From Sphingomonas sp. R647 (GTDB lineage: Bacteria; Pseudomonadota; Alphaproteobacteria; Sphingomonadales; Sphingomonadaceae), in contig NZ_JAIQXT010000006.1 of the NCBI RefSeq assembly GCF_020177055.1, forward strand, positions 248,001 through 312,000: DNA of 64,000 nt, read 5' to 3'. A program made the position numbers and the translations under genes. The notes beneath the pieces were generated by a model that saw only the letters and a program-made list of their open reading frames with translations, was not told the DNA's origin and did not search any database. This document shows, piece by piece, positions 8,011 to 16,836 of the stretch. How positions within the stretch are numbered: the first letter of the stretch is position 1; each line of letters starts with the position of its first letter.

Positions 8011-9684
8011 TCAGGAGGACGGCTGAGCAAGGCTCCAGGCAGCGCGGACCTGATCGCGGAAAACGCGGGTAAGGCGCCCCATCTCGGCTTGCGCTTGCGC
8101 GTCGAACCCCTGACCGCTCGCCATGCGCGCCAGCGTCTGGTTTCCCGCTTCAAGCAACAATGTCCGCGCAAGCGGCAACGCGTCGTCTTCGCCGATCAGA
8201 AAGTTGCCATAGCTCCAGCCCAACAGGATGCGATGGATATGATCGGGACGGAACGCCGCGCGCGAGTCCGCATCGGCACGCGCGAACCACAGGCGCGCCT
8301 TCGCTGCATTCCCTTCGCGGCCGAGGAACCCCGCGAGACTGCTCGCGGTCTGCGCGGCGATTTGCCCGCCCGCGGCGCCAAGCGCCCTGGCCGCGCCATA
8401 GTTTGTTTCCAACAGCGCAATCGCCTCGGCGTGGCGACCTGCACCGCCCAATGCAGCCCCCAAATTGTTGCGTGCCATCACCGCGCGAACATGGCCGGGG
8501 CCAAAGGCGCGTTCGGCATAATCCAGCACCTGGCGCTGGACATCGATCGCCTGACCCGTTTCGCCAAGGCGGACGAGCACGCTGGCAAGATTGGTCAGGA
8601 TCGCGATCATCTCGTCGATATTGACGACGCCGGATGCCTTGATGACCTCTATCGAGCGGCCATACATCTCGGCGGCGGCTTCGATCTGCCCCGATTCCAT
8701 CAGGACCAAGCCGAGATTGTTGTAGGCAAGCCCCGTGAAGTTGCTCGCTTCGCCGAAAAATCGCAGGCGGATCGCCAGCGCCTCGCGCGCCGCAGTTTCT
8801 GCCTCTCGATATTCCCCCGTTCGGACGAGCAGCACGCTTAGGCCCGAAAGGCTCTCGGCAAGATCGGGGCTATCGCCCTCCGCCCGGCGCATCGCCACGG
8901 TCTCACGCCAAAGCGCAAGCGACTCGGTCGTCCGGTTTTGCTGCTCCAGACAATGCGCCAATGCCTCGCGTGCGCGAATGCTCTGCGTGGCGCGCGACCC
9001 CATCAGCGCGTCCAGCCGCGCGACCGCGACCCGCAGCGTCGTTTCCGCTTCGGTCAGGCGTCCAAGCCGGGATAGTGCCGTTCCCTCCATCATCCGGAAC
9101 ACCGCGCCTTCGACCGTGTCGCCAGCCATTTCGACCGCGCGGCGCGCGAGTGGCAGGCCTTCGGCATGGCGTCCCTGCATCAACAGATTGTTGGCGCGGC
9201 GGCCGAGATAGCTGGCAAGCATTGGATCGCCGGGAAAAAGCGCCTCGGCTGCCGCGAGGGCCGCAACGAAAGCGGGCTCCGCCTCACCATGCCGACCGAT
9301 CCGTTCGAGCGCGGCTCCGAGCATGAACTGGGCGACCATGCTCATCCCGCTCGCATCCTCGAACGTGGCGGCGATCGCAACGCCGCGTCTGGCGGTGGCC
9401 ACCGCCTCCTGCACACGCCCGGTCTCGCCCATCACCAGCGACCACATTGGGATCAGCATCACACACGGGCGCAGTTCCTCAGGCGCGGCCCCGTCGCCGC
9501 CGTTAGCTGCAACGCACGCCTTCACCGCGGGTTCGATCAGCGCGAGCGCCTTGCGCGCGTCGCCCGCATCCATCGCGGCGTCGAACTCCGGGCTGGTCTG
9601 GATGACATCGACCTCGACCACCGCCGGAGCAGCATCTTGGGCGGTCAACACGGCGGCGGCGAGCGCAAGCGGGTAGAGCATCAT
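8011..9684 (-). CDS. Exported tetratricopeptide (kinesin-light-chain type) repeat protein
   Basis: 557 aa from the tandem ATGATG at 9684/9681, preceded by GAGGGGG. A short signal peptide (residues 1-15, MMLYPLALAAAVLTA) directs export. The rest is a superhelical TPR array, with the clearest repeats around TGLAYNNLGLVLMESGQ and RAVMARNNLGAALGGAGR, which resemble the KLC-type TPR_10/TPR_12 repeats often fused to CHAT domains. It is the first gene of the minus-strand block that ends with the CHAT protease, divergent from hpd. Role inferred as a periplasmic scaffold or sensor; no catalytic motif is visible. Confidence 0.82.
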   Translation of the reverse strand: MMLYPLALAAAVLTAQDAAPAVVEVDVIQTSPEFDAAMDAGDARKALALIEPAVKACVAANGGDGAAPEELRPCVMLIPMWSLVMGETGRVQEAVATARRGVAIAATFEDASGMSMVAQFMLGAALERIGRHGEAEPAFVAALAAAEALFPGDPMLASYLGRRANNLLMQGRHAEGLPLARRAVEMAGDTVEGAVFRMMEGTALSRLGRLTEAETTLRVAVARLDALMGSRATQSIRAREALAHCLEQQNRTTESLALWRETVAMRRAEGDSPDLAESLSGLSVLLVRTGEYREAETAAREALAIRLRFFGEASNFTGLAYNNLGLVLMESGQIEAAAEMYGRSIEVIKASGVVNIDEMIAILTNLASVLVRLGETGQAIDVQRQVLDYAERAFGPGHVRAVMARNNLGAALGGAGRHAEAIALLETNYGAARALGAAGGQIAAQTASSLAGFLGREGNAAKARLWFARADADSRAAFRPDHIHRILLGWSYGNFLIGEDDALPLARTLLLEAGNQTLARMASGQGFDAQAQAEMGRLTRVFRDQVRAAWSLAQPSS

Positions 9685-9765
9685 TTCCCCCTCGCAACGA
9701 GCCTCCTCCTCTAGACCGCTCAATACAAGGTACAAGCGCGAGGCCACGCCGCGCAATTTAGTATC

Positions 9766-9779
9766 ATTTGACACCAAAT
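9766..9779. promoter_or_regulatory. Candidate operator between the TPR gene and hpd
   Basis: The perfect dyad ATTTG-acac-CAAAT lies in the 139-bp divergent intergenic region, 44 bp upstream of the hpd start. Its position suits a regulator of tyrosine catabolism. No regulator gene for it is adjacent, so the binding protein is unknown. Confidence 0.5.
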
Positions 9780-9823
9780 GGGCGTCGGGTGTAATGCCTC
9801 CTCAACTTACGGAGGCTGCGCGC

Positions 9824-10861
9824 ATGACCGACCCGACCAATCCCCTGGGCCTCAACGGCTTCGAGTTCGTCGAATTCACCTCGCCCGATCCCGACGCGAT
9901 GGCACGCCAGTTCGAACAGCTCGGCTTCGTCCCCTCGCACCGCCACCCGACCAAGAACATCACCCGCTTCAAGCAGGGGCGCATCAACCTGATGCTCAAC
10001 CGCGACGAGAGCGGCCGCGTCGCCGAGTTCCGCGCGGCGCACGGCCCCTCGGCCAGCGCGATGGCGTTCCGCGTCGCCGATCCGGTAGTCGCGATGGAGT
10101 GGGCACTGAAGAACGGTGCGGAGCGCACCGCCGAGGACGATACCTGCATCATCGGCATCGGCGGATCGTACCTCTACTTCATCCAGGACGGCACCGACCT
10201 CTATGCCGATTGGGAGGAAATCCCCGGCTGGCAGCAGGCGGAGGCGGACAATAATGTCGGGCTCGACCTGCTCGACCACCTCACCCACAATGTCCGGCGC
10301 GGCCAGATGCGGGTGTGGTCGGAGTTCTACAAGACGCTGTTCGGCTTTGAAGAGCAGAAGTATTTCGACATCAAGGGCCAGGCGACCGGCCTGTTCAGCC
10401 AGGCAATGATCGCTCCGGACAAGGCGATCCGCATCCCGCTGAACGAGAGCCAGGACGACAAGAGCCAGATCGAGGAGTTCATCCGCGAATATAAGGGCGA
10501 GGGCATCCAGCATCTCGCGCTGACGACCCCGGACATCTTCGACACGGTCGAGCGGCTGCGCGCGCGCGGCGTGAAGCTGCAGGACACGATCGAGACCTAT
10601 TACGAGCTGGTCGACAAGCGCGTCCCCGGCCATGGCGAAGACCTGGAGCGGCTGCGCAAGAACCGCATCCTCATCGACGGCAATGTCGGCGACGAGGGCA
10701 TTCTTCTGCAAATCTTTACCGAAAACATGTTCGGTCCGATTTTCTTCGAGATCATTCAGCGCAAGGGCAATGAAGGATTCGGCAACGGCAACTTCCAGGC
10801 ACTTTTTGAGTCGATTGAACTCGATCAAATCCGTAGAGGGGTGATCAAGGTCGACGCATAA
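9824..10861 (+). CDS. hpd: 4-hydroxyphenylpyruvate dioxygenase
   Basis: 345 aa, the usual bacterial length. The start at 9824 has GGAGG 8 nt upstream. The enzyme converts 4-hydroxyphenylpyruvate, O2 and Fe(II) to homogentisate in tyrosine catabolism. It has two vicinal-oxygen-chelate halves, with iron ligands expected at His152 (LLDHLTH), His230 (GIQHLAL) and Glu309 (FFEIIQRKG); all three are present in the family sequence context. The next gene is homogentisate dioxygenase, which takes its product. Confidence 0.97.
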   Translation: MTDPTNPLGLNGFEFVEFTSPDPDAMARQFEQLGFVPSHRHPTKNITRFKQGRINLMLNRDESGRVAEFRAAHGPSASAMAFRVADPVVAMEWALKNGAERTAEDDTCIIGIGGSYLYFIQDGTDLYADWEEIPGWQQAEADNNVGLDLLDHLTHNVRRGQMRVWSEFYKTLFGFEEQKYFDIKGQATGLFSQAMIAPDKAIRIPLNESQDDKSQIEEFIREYKGEGIQHLALTTPDIFDTVERLRARGVKLQDTIETYYELVDKRVPGHGEDLERLRKNRILIDGNVGDEGILLQIFTENMFGPIFFEIIQRKGNEGFGNGNFQALFESIELDQIRRGVIKVDA

Positions 10862-10926
10862 CGAGGTTGGAGAGGAGAGCCGGGTCAACCGGCCTCAACC
10901 TTCCGAAGGGGGAAGGAACGCAGGAG

Positions 10927-10960
10927 GATGAGGGAGGCGGCCATAGGCCGCCCCCTCATC
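10927..10960. terminator. Strong hairpin between hpd and hmgA
   Basis: GATGAGGGAGGCGGCC (10927-10942) pairs with GGCCGCCCCCTCATC (10946-10960) around an ATA loop, with one bulged A. No clear T-run follows on either strand, so it is more likely an mRNA-stabilising or attenuating stem-loop than a simple terminator. Confidence 0.55.
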
Positions 10961-10996
10961 CGACTACTCGCCAGAGCGCGCTTTAGGGTCTGACCT

Positions 10997-12277
10997 ATGA
11001 CCGACTATTTCCCGGGTTTCGGCAATCACGTATCGACCGAGGCGGTCGCGGGCGCGCTCCCGATCGGGCGCAATTCGCCGCAGCGCCCTGCTTACGGTCT
11101 CTATGCCGAACAGCTCTCTGGCACCGCCTTCACCGCGCCGCGTCACGAGAATCGCCGCAGCTGGCTCTACCGGATGCGCCCGAGCGCCGAGCATCCGCCC
11201 TTTGCACCCTATGAATCCGCCACGCGTTTCGTGCCGCAGCCGGATGCAGCACCGCTTTCGCCGAACCGGTTGCGCTGGGGTCCGATCGCCGATCCCGCGC
11301 CGGGCACCGACCTGATCGACGGCATGACCAGCATGCTCGTCACCCGCGACCCCGCCGATCTCGAGGGCGTTGCGGTGCATCTCTATGCCGCCAACGCCGA
11401 TATGGACCGCCGCGTCTTCTTCGACGCGGATGGCGAACTGCTGTTCATCCCCCAAGCCGGACGGCTGACACTGCTGACCGAGCTGGGGCGGATCGACATC
11501 GCCCCCGGCCAGATCGCGCTGATCCCGCGCGGCGTGCGCTTCCGGGCGCTGCTGCCGGACGGCAGCGCGCGCGGCTATGTTGCGGAAAATTACGGCGCGC
11601 TGTTCCGGCTGCCCGACCTTGGCCCGATCGGCGCCAACGGCCTCGCCAATCCGCGCGATTTCGAGACCCCGGCGGCATGGTACGAAGACCGCGACGAGCC
11701 GTTCGAGGTGGTCCAGAAGTCGCTCGGCCGGCTCTGGACCACGACGATCGACCATAGCCCGCTCGATGTTGTCGCCTGGCACGGCAACCTCGCGCCGTGG
11801 CGCTATGACCTGTCGCGGTTCAACACGATCAACACGGTCAGCTTCGACCATCCCGACCCGTCGATCTTCACCGTCCTCACCTCGCCCAGCGACGTGCCGG
11901 GCAGGGCGAACGCCGATTTCGTGATCTTTCCGCCGCGCTGGATGGTCGCCGAAGACACGTTCCGCCCGCCCTGGTTCCACCGCAACGTGATGAGCGAGGC
12001 GATGGGCCTGATCCACGGCGCATATGATGCCAAGGCCGACGGCTTCGTCCCGGGCGGGCTGTCGCTGCACAATTTGATGGCTGGTCACGGCCCCGATGTC
12101 GCCAGTTGGGACGGCGCGAGCAACGCCGAACTAAAGCCGCAGAAGATCGACGGCACGATGGCGTTCATGGTCGAAACGTGCTGGCCCTATCGCCCGACCG
12201 CGCATGCGATGACGACCGCGCAGCCCGATTACGACGCGGCCTGGGCGGGCTTTCCGAAGGCGCAGCTGCCGCAGTGA
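10997..12277 (+). CDS. hmgA: Homogentisate 1,2-dioxygenase
   Basis: 426 aa, full length. It opens the ring of homogentisate to maleylacetoacetate. The N-terminus ([14 protein letters not shown]) is typical of the family. The C-terminal cupin carries the iron-binding region, with [12 protein letters not shown] (Glu and His ligands) and [12 protein letters not shown] (His ligand). A weak AGGGT lies upstream of the start. It follows hpd by 135 bp containing a hairpin, and is followed by a Rieske protein. Maleylacetoacetate isomerase and fumarylacetoacetase are not in the window. Confidence 0.97.
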   Translation: MTDYFPGFGNHVSTEAVAGALPIGRNSPQRPAYGLYAEQLSGTAFTAPRHENRRSWLYRMRPSAEHPPFAPYESATRFVPQPDAAPLSPNRLRWGPIADPAPGTDLIDGMTSMLVTRDPADLEGVAVHLYAANADMDRRVFFDADGELLFIPQAGRLTLLTELGRIDIAPGQIALIPRGVRFRALLPDGSARGYVAENYGALFRLPDLGPIGANGLANPRDFETPAAWYEDRDEPFEVVQKSLGRLWTTTIDHSPLDVVAWHGNLAPWRYDLSRFNTINTVSFDHPDPSIFTVLTSPSDVPGRANADFVIFPPRWMVAEDTFRPPWFHRNVMSEAMGLIHGAYDAKADGFVPGGLSLHNLMAGHGPDVASWDGASNAELKPQKIDGTMAFMVETCWPYRPTAHAMTTAQPDYDAAWAGFPKAQLPQ

Positions 12278-12298
12278 GGAAGTACCCAACATCCGTTT

Positions 12299-12420
12299 GT
12301 GCTGAGCTTGTCGAAGCACGATCCCCGTCAAACAGCTGCATGGCACGGCCCTTCGACAGTGAAAGGGTGAAACGTCCCCCGGACGTTTCAGCCCATGCCG
12401 GGGGCATGGGCGACCCTTTC
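12299..12420. repeat. Dispersed palindromic element with a three-way-junction fold
   Basis: It begins with GTGCTGAGCTTGTCGAAGCAC (split here as GTGCTGAGCTT and GTCGAAGCAC, 12299-12319), a short motif family common in sphingomonad intergenic DNA, with an inverted partial copy CCCTTCGACAG at 12349-12359. The 12361-12420 part folds almost without unpaired bases: closing stem GAAAGGGT/ACCCTTTC (12361-12368 with 12413-12420), hairpin GAAACGTCC/GGACGTTTC (12369-12389) and hairpin CCCATGCC/GGCATGGG (12392-12410). It separates hmgA from the Rieske gene and covers that gene's first ATG. Confidence 0.8.
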
Positions 12421-12793
12421 ACCAGGGCAAACGGCGTTGGTTGAACGCCTCACCACCACCCCGCCCGGCGTCCGGCTCGGCCCGCTTGACCTGATCGCCG
12501 ACCGCACCGCGCGCAACTTCGTGCTGGAGATGAAGGCCGGGCGCTTCCATGGCTTTGCAGTCCGCAGCGGGGACGCGGTGTCCGGCTATGTCGATCGCTG
12601 CCCGCATATGGGGCTGCCGCTCGCGCAGCAGCTCGACGCCTATCTCACCGGCGAAAACAACATGATCCAGTGCAGCTGGCACGGCGCGCTGTTCCGGATC
12701 GAGGACGGGATGTGCGTCGGCGGCCCGTGTACCGGCGCGGCGCTCAGCCCGTGGCCGCTCGAAGTCCGCGACGGCGCAATCTATACCGCTTAG
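12395..12793 (+). CDS. Small Rieske [2Fe-2S] protein
   Basis: Up to 132 aa. A single Rieske domain has the cluster ligands in CPHMG (Cys-x-His) and CSWHG (Cys-x-x-His). It is a ferredoxin-like electron carrier or a minimal oxygenase component; such a protein often accompanies hmgA in sphingomonads. The ATG at 12395 lies inside a hairpin of the repeat and has no Shine-Dalgarno, so the TTG at 12437, preceded by AGGG, may be the real start. Its stop overlaps the stop of otsA on the other strand by a few bases. Confidence 0.8.
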   Translation: MPGAWATLSPGQTALVERLTTTPPGVRLGPLDLIADRTARNFVLEMKAGRFHGFAVRSGDAVSGYVDRCPHMGLPLAQQLDAYLTGENNMIQCSWHGALFRIEDGMCVGGPCTGAALSPWPLEVRDGAIYTA

Positions 12794-14205
12794 GCGGCGG
12801 CGACGTCGTTATCCGCCGGGATCGGCGCGGGGACACCCTGTCCCATCAGCGCATCGGTGAACAGTCCGCGCCACCACACGACATCCTCGGCCTCGACATT
12901 GTCCATCATCGACCGCCAGCGCCGCTTGCGCTCGTCAAGATCCATGCGCAGCGCCTGCATGATCGCATCCGACACCTCGTCCGCGCTGTACGGATTGACC
13001 AGCACCGCGTCCTTGAGCTGCGCAGCGGCCCCGGCGAAGCGCGACAGAATCAGCACGCCGGGATCCTCGGGATCCTGCGCCGCGACATATTCCTTCGCGA
13101 CCAGGTTCATCCCATCGCGCAGCGGCGTCACCAGTCCGATCCGCGCCGCGCGGTAGATCCCCGCCAGCACATCGCGCGGATAGCCCTGATTGACGTAGCG
13201 GATCGGCACCCAGTCGGTGTCGGCATAGGCGCCGTTGATCTGCCCGGACAGCCCCTCGAGCGCGGTGCGGATCTTCTTGTAGCTCTCCACCGCCCCGCGC
13301 GAAGGCGGCGCGATCTGGAGCAGGAACACTTCCTTGCGCTCCTCGGGATGCTCGGCGAGGAAGCGTTCGTACCCGGCGAAGCGCTCTTCCAGTCCCTTGG
13401 AATAATCGAGCCGATCGACCCCGACGATCATGTCGCGTCCGACCGCGCTGTCGCGCATCCGGCGATACGCCATCTTGGCGGCCGGGCTCGCCGCCCCCTC
13501 AACGAACTCCTTGCAGTCGATCCCGATCGGCGCGACGATCGCGCGCAGCCGCCGCTCGCCGAGCACCAAGGTGTCGCCCTCGATCGTCGCACCCAGTTCA
13601 TAGGTCGCATAGTCGCGGAACGACTCCAGCCATTCCTGCGTGTGGAACCCGACCAGGTCATAGGCGAACATTGTCCGCACCAGTTCCTGCGCCTCGGGCA
13701 TCGTCGCCAGCAGGCGGCGGGGTGGCCAGGGGATGTGGAGGAAGAAGCCGATGCGGTTCTTGACGCCGCGGTCGCGCAAGCACTGGCCGAGCGGGAACAT
13801 GTGATAGTCCTGCACCCACAAAATGTCCTCGCCCTCGACCAGCGGGCGCAGCGTATCGGCGAAGCGTTCGTTCACACGCTGGTAGCCGCCGGCAAAGCCC
13901 CGCTCATATTCGGCAAGGTCGATGCGATAATGGAACAGCGGCCACAGCGTGCGGTTGGCGTAGCCGTTATAATATTCCTCGATATCCTGCGGCTCGAGGT
14001 CGACCGTCGCGGTGGTCACGCCCTGCGCGCGCTGGAAATTGATCTGGCCGGTAAACTCATCCACCGTCTCACCCGACCAGCCGAACCAGATGCCGCCGAA
14101 CTCGCGGATCGCTGCCTGCAGCGCGACGGCGAGGCCCCCCTGCGCACCAGCGTGCGAATCCTTGGGTGCAGACACACGGTTGGAGATGATGATCAGGCGG
14201 CTCAT
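12790..14205 (-). CDS. otsA: Trehalose-6-phosphate synthase (GT20)
   Basis: 471 aa. The start at 14205 (MSRLIIISNRVS) matches the family N-terminus and overlaps the GH15 stop as ATGA. It transfers glucose from UDP-glucose (or GDP/ADP-glucose) to glucose-6-phosphate. Typical GT20 segments include GGLAVAL, WVQDYHMF, GVDRLDYSKGL and PLRDGMNLVAKEY. It is the last gene of an otsB-GH15-otsA operon, which implies osmoprotectant synthesis in the cytoplasm. Confidence 0.96.
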   Translation of the reverse strand: MSRLIIISNRVSAPKDSHAGAQGGLAVALQAAIREFGGIWFGWSGETVDEFTGQINFQRAQGVTTATVDLEPQDIEEYYNGYANRTLWPLFHYRIDLAEYERGFAGGYQRVNERFADTLRPLVEGEDILWVQDYHMFPLGQCLRDRGVKNRIGFFLHIPWPPRRLLATMPEAQELVRTMFAYDLVGFHTQEWLESFRDYATYELGATIEGDTLVLGERRLRAIVAPIGIDCKEFVEGAASPAAKMAYRRMRDSAVGRDMIVGVDRLDYSKGLEERFAGYERFLAEHPEERKEVFLLQIAPPSRGAVESYKKIRTALEGLSGQINGAYADTDWVPIRYVNQGYPRDVLAGIYRAARIGLVTPLRDGMNLVAKEYVAAQDPEDPGVLILSRFAGAAAQLKDAVLVNPYSADEVSDAIMQALRMDLDERKRRWRSMMDNVEAEDVVWWRGLFTDALMGQGVPAPIPADNDVAAA

Positions 14206-15998
14206 CGGATGGCGCTCCACGGTTTGCTCAGCAGGACGGCGCAGTTGATCATGCCGACCAGCGAGTAGGTCTGGGGGTAATTCCCCCACAATTCCCCGGT
14301 CACGGGGTCGATATCCTCGGACAGCAGACCGGCGGCGGTGCGCCGGTCGAGCATTTCGGCGAACAGCGCGCGCGCATCGGCGTCGCGGCCGGTGAAGTGC
14401 AGCGCCTCGATCAGCCAGAAAGTGCAGACGTTGAACGCGGTCTCGGGAAGGCCGAAATCATCCTCGGTCGCGTAGCGCAACATATGACTACCGCGCCGCA
14501 GTCCTTGTTCGACCGCATCAAGCGTGCCGCGGAACCGGTCATCATCGGGTGACATGAAGCGCATGTCGAGCAACTGGATCAGGCTGGCGTCGAGATCGTC
14601 GCCGCTGAAGGTCGCCGACATGCGATTGGTGTCGGGCCGCCACGCGGCTTCCTCAATCGCACGGCGCATCCGGTCGGCGCGCTCTTGCCAGACGCTGCGC
14701 TCGCTCTCCATTCCCAGCCGCTCGGCAGCGTTGGCGAGCCGGTCGCACGCCGCCCAGCACATTGCCGCAGAATAGGTGTGGACGCTTTGCCGCGTGCGCA
14801 GCTCCCACAGCCCGGCATCGGGCTTGTCGAACAGCTCGACCGCGCGTTCACCGACCCGCGCCAGCGCCTCGAAATCCTCGCGCCCGGCCATTCGGAACAA
14901 CCGCTGGTCGAAGAATGCCTGCACGTTGGACAGCACGATCTGGCCATAGGCATCGTGCTGGACCTGCTCATAGGCCTGATTGCCGACCCGGACCGGACCC
15001 ATGCCGCGATAGCCCGCAAGGCGCGGCGCCTCGCTCTCGATCAGCACGCTCTCGCCCTGCACGCCATAGAGCGGCTGGATATGCCCGCCCTTGGCCTGAT
15101 CGACGATGTTGCGCAGATAGGCGAGATAGCCCTCCAGCACGTCGAGCGCGCCGACGCGGTTCAGCGCCTGCACAGTGTAATAGGCGTCGCGGATCCAGCA
15201 GTAGCGATAGTCCCAGTTGCGCCCGCTGTTCGCATGCTCGGGGATCGAGGTGGTCAGCGCGGCGACGATCGCGCCGGTTTCCTCATGCTGGCACAGCTTG
15301 AGCGTGATCGCGCTGCGGATCACGACATCCTGCCACTCGAACGGCGTCGCGAGGCCGCGTGCCCAATTTTGCCAGTGATAGCGGGTATAGTCCGCCATCT
15401 CGTCGACGGTCGTCGCGAGGTTGCCGGCGAAACTCTCATCCGGGCCGAGGAAGAAGTGCAGTGGGCGTTCGACCCGGAAACAAAGCTCGTCCTGCAACAA
15501 CCCGACGGGGGCATTAGTGGAGAGGCGCAGCTGAATTCCGTCAAGCAGATAGCGGATGTGGTTGGACCCGGCCGTGGTCAGCACCGCCGGATCCCCCCAG
15601 TTGCGCGTCGGGCGCAGCCGCACGCAAATGCGCGGCGACCCCGCCACCGGGCGCACGATCCGCGCAAACGCGACCGGCCGGTACATCCGCCCCAGCCGCT
15701 CGAAGCGCGGACAAAAATCGGTGATCTCGATCGCGCTGCCGTTGCTGTCGGTCATCCGCGTGACCAGGATCGGGGTGTTGGTCAGATAATGCTGCTCAAC
15801 GCTGGCGCAGTCCTCCAGGTCGATGCCCCACAGCCCGACCGCATCGTCGGAACGCGGGTCCCGCCCGTCGAGCAGCGAGGAAAACAGCGGATCACCGTCC
15901 ACCTTCGGTGCGCACGCCCAAACGAAGCGCCCGGAACGGTCGATCAGCGCGCTGACCTGACAATTGCCGATCGGCCACAGGTCGAGATTGGGCTTCAT
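14202..15998 (-). CDS. Glycoside hydrolase family 15 (glucoamylase or trehalase)
   Basis: 598 aa with no signal peptide, so cytosolic. The GH15 signature region WDYRYCWIRDAYYTVQAL is clear, in an (alpha/alpha)6 barrel context after an N-terminal beta domain (~1-220). It is linked by 4-nt ATGA overlaps to otsB upstream and otsA downstream. GH15 includes bacterial trehalases as well as glucoamylases; co-translation with both trehalose-synthesis genes favours trehalase or a trehalose-related glucosidase. Substrate is inferred from context only. Confidence 0.9.
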   Translation of the reverse strand: MKPNLDLWPIGNCQVSALIDRSGRFVWACAPKVDGDPLFSSLLDGRDPRSDDAVGLWGIDLEDCASVEQHYLTNTPILVTRMTDSNGSAIEITDFCPRFERLGRMYRPVAFARIVRPVAGSPRICVRLRPTRNWGDPAVLTTAGSNHIRYLLDGIQLRLSTNAPVGLLQDELCFRVERPLHFFLGPDESFAGNLATTVDEMADYTRYHWQNWARGLATPFEWQDVVIRSAITLKLCQHEETGAIVAALTTSIPEHANSGRNWDYRYCWIRDAYYTVQALNRVGALDVLEGYLAYLRNIVDQAKGGHIQPLYGVQGESVLIESEAPRLAGYRGMGPVRVGNQAYEQVQHDAYGQIVLSNVQAFFDQRLFRMAGREDFEALARVGERAVELFDKPDAGLWELRTRQSVHTYSAAMCWAACDRLANAAERLGMESERSVWQERADRMRRAIEEAAWRPDTNRMSATFSGDDLDASLIQLLDMRFMSPDDDRFRGTLDAVEQGLRRGSHMLRYATEDDFGLPETAFNVCTFWLIEALHFTGRDADARALFAEMLDRRTAAGLLSEDIDPVTGELWGNYPQTYSLVGMINCAVLLSKPWSAIR

Positions 15999-16747
15999 GC
16001 TGCGTCCTTCGCAATCGTTTCAAGCCAACGCAGGGCGGTCGCGACATCAGGCACACGATAGACCGCCTCGGTTGCCCGCGCGGTGCCGACCAGTACCCCT
16101 GCCCCGCCCAGCCGCGCGACGGTGGCAAAGCCCGGCTCGTCGGTCAGGTCATCGCCCAGAAACATCGGGCGCGACCCGGCAAAGGGCATCGCCACCATCA
16201 ACGCGGCGATCGCCCGGCCCTTGTCGCCCGGCGCCCGCAATTCGAAGACCATTTTGCCGCGTTGGAGCGTCAGGCCGGTGCTGGTCGCCAGTTCTTCCGC
16301 GAGCGCACGGCATGCCACTTCGGCATCGGGGACGCCGCGATAGTGCAGGCCGACGCCGAGCGGCTTGATTTCAACCACCAGCCCGGGGAGCGTATCGGCG
16401 AGCGCATTGAACTGTGTTGCGACGTCATCGAGCGCGACCGGGCGCTCGGGCACTTCCGCATGTTCGAGACCGCGCAGCTCCGCGCCGTGACTGCCGACGA
16501 TCGGGCAGTCGAGGCCGCCGAACAGCGCATCGATCTCCGCCGCACCGCGCCCGCTGACGATCGCGACACGCCCGTCAAAGCGCGCGACCAGCCGCGCGAC
16601 CAGCTGACGGAGCGGTGCATCGACCGCGACCGCATCGGGGCGAGGGGCGATCTCGACCAGCGTTCCGTCAAAGTCGAGGAACAGGCTGGCGCCATCGGCC
16701 AAATCGGCGGGAGGCGGCGCCAGCAGCGCCGCCGTGTTCGGTTCCAT
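15995..16747 (-). CDS. otsB: Trehalose-6-phosphate phosphatase
   Basis: About 250 aa from the ATG at 16747; ATG 16759 and TTG 16786 are alternatives, and none has a strong Shine-Dalgarno. It is a HAD-superfamily phosphatase with the nucleophile motif LFLDFDGTLVEI and the motif FLGDDLTDEPGF. It removes phosphate from trehalose-6-phosphate. It is the first gene of the trehalose operon and its stop overlaps the GH15 start (ATGA). Confidence 0.94.
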   Translation of the reverse strand: MEPNTAALLAPPPADLADGASLFLDFDGTLVEIAPRPDAVAVDAPLRQLVARLVARFDGRVAIVSGRGAAEIDALFGGLDCPIVGSHGAELRGLEHAEVPERPVALDDVATQFNALADTLPGLVVEIKPLGVGLHYRGVPDAEVACRALAEELATSTGLTLQRGKMVFELRAPGDKGRAIAALMVAMPFAGSRPMFLGDDLTDEPGFATVARLGGAGVLVGTARATEAVYRVPDVATALRWLETIAKDAA

Positions 16748-16836
16748 GAGCTCGGGCATCGACAAGGCAATGCATCCGGAACGCAATCGTTCCGAAATTT
16801 CTGCTGCATTGCGGCGGAAAGCCGGGCGGGGCTGTC

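Noticed and set aside
1..9684. CHAT/TPR genes as a type III-E CRISPR (Craspase) system
   Set aside because: No repeat array and no gRAMP/Cas7-11 gene; the CHAT and TPR proteins both have signal peptides, so they act outside the cytosol.
10927..10960. Canonical terminator between hpd and hmgA
   Set aside because: Strong stem but no T-run on either strand; kept only as a hairpin of uncertain role.
12670..14268. A 532-codon plus-strand frame opposite otsA
   Set aside because: No recognisable domain and no Shine-Dalgarno; otsA on the other strand is unmistakable.
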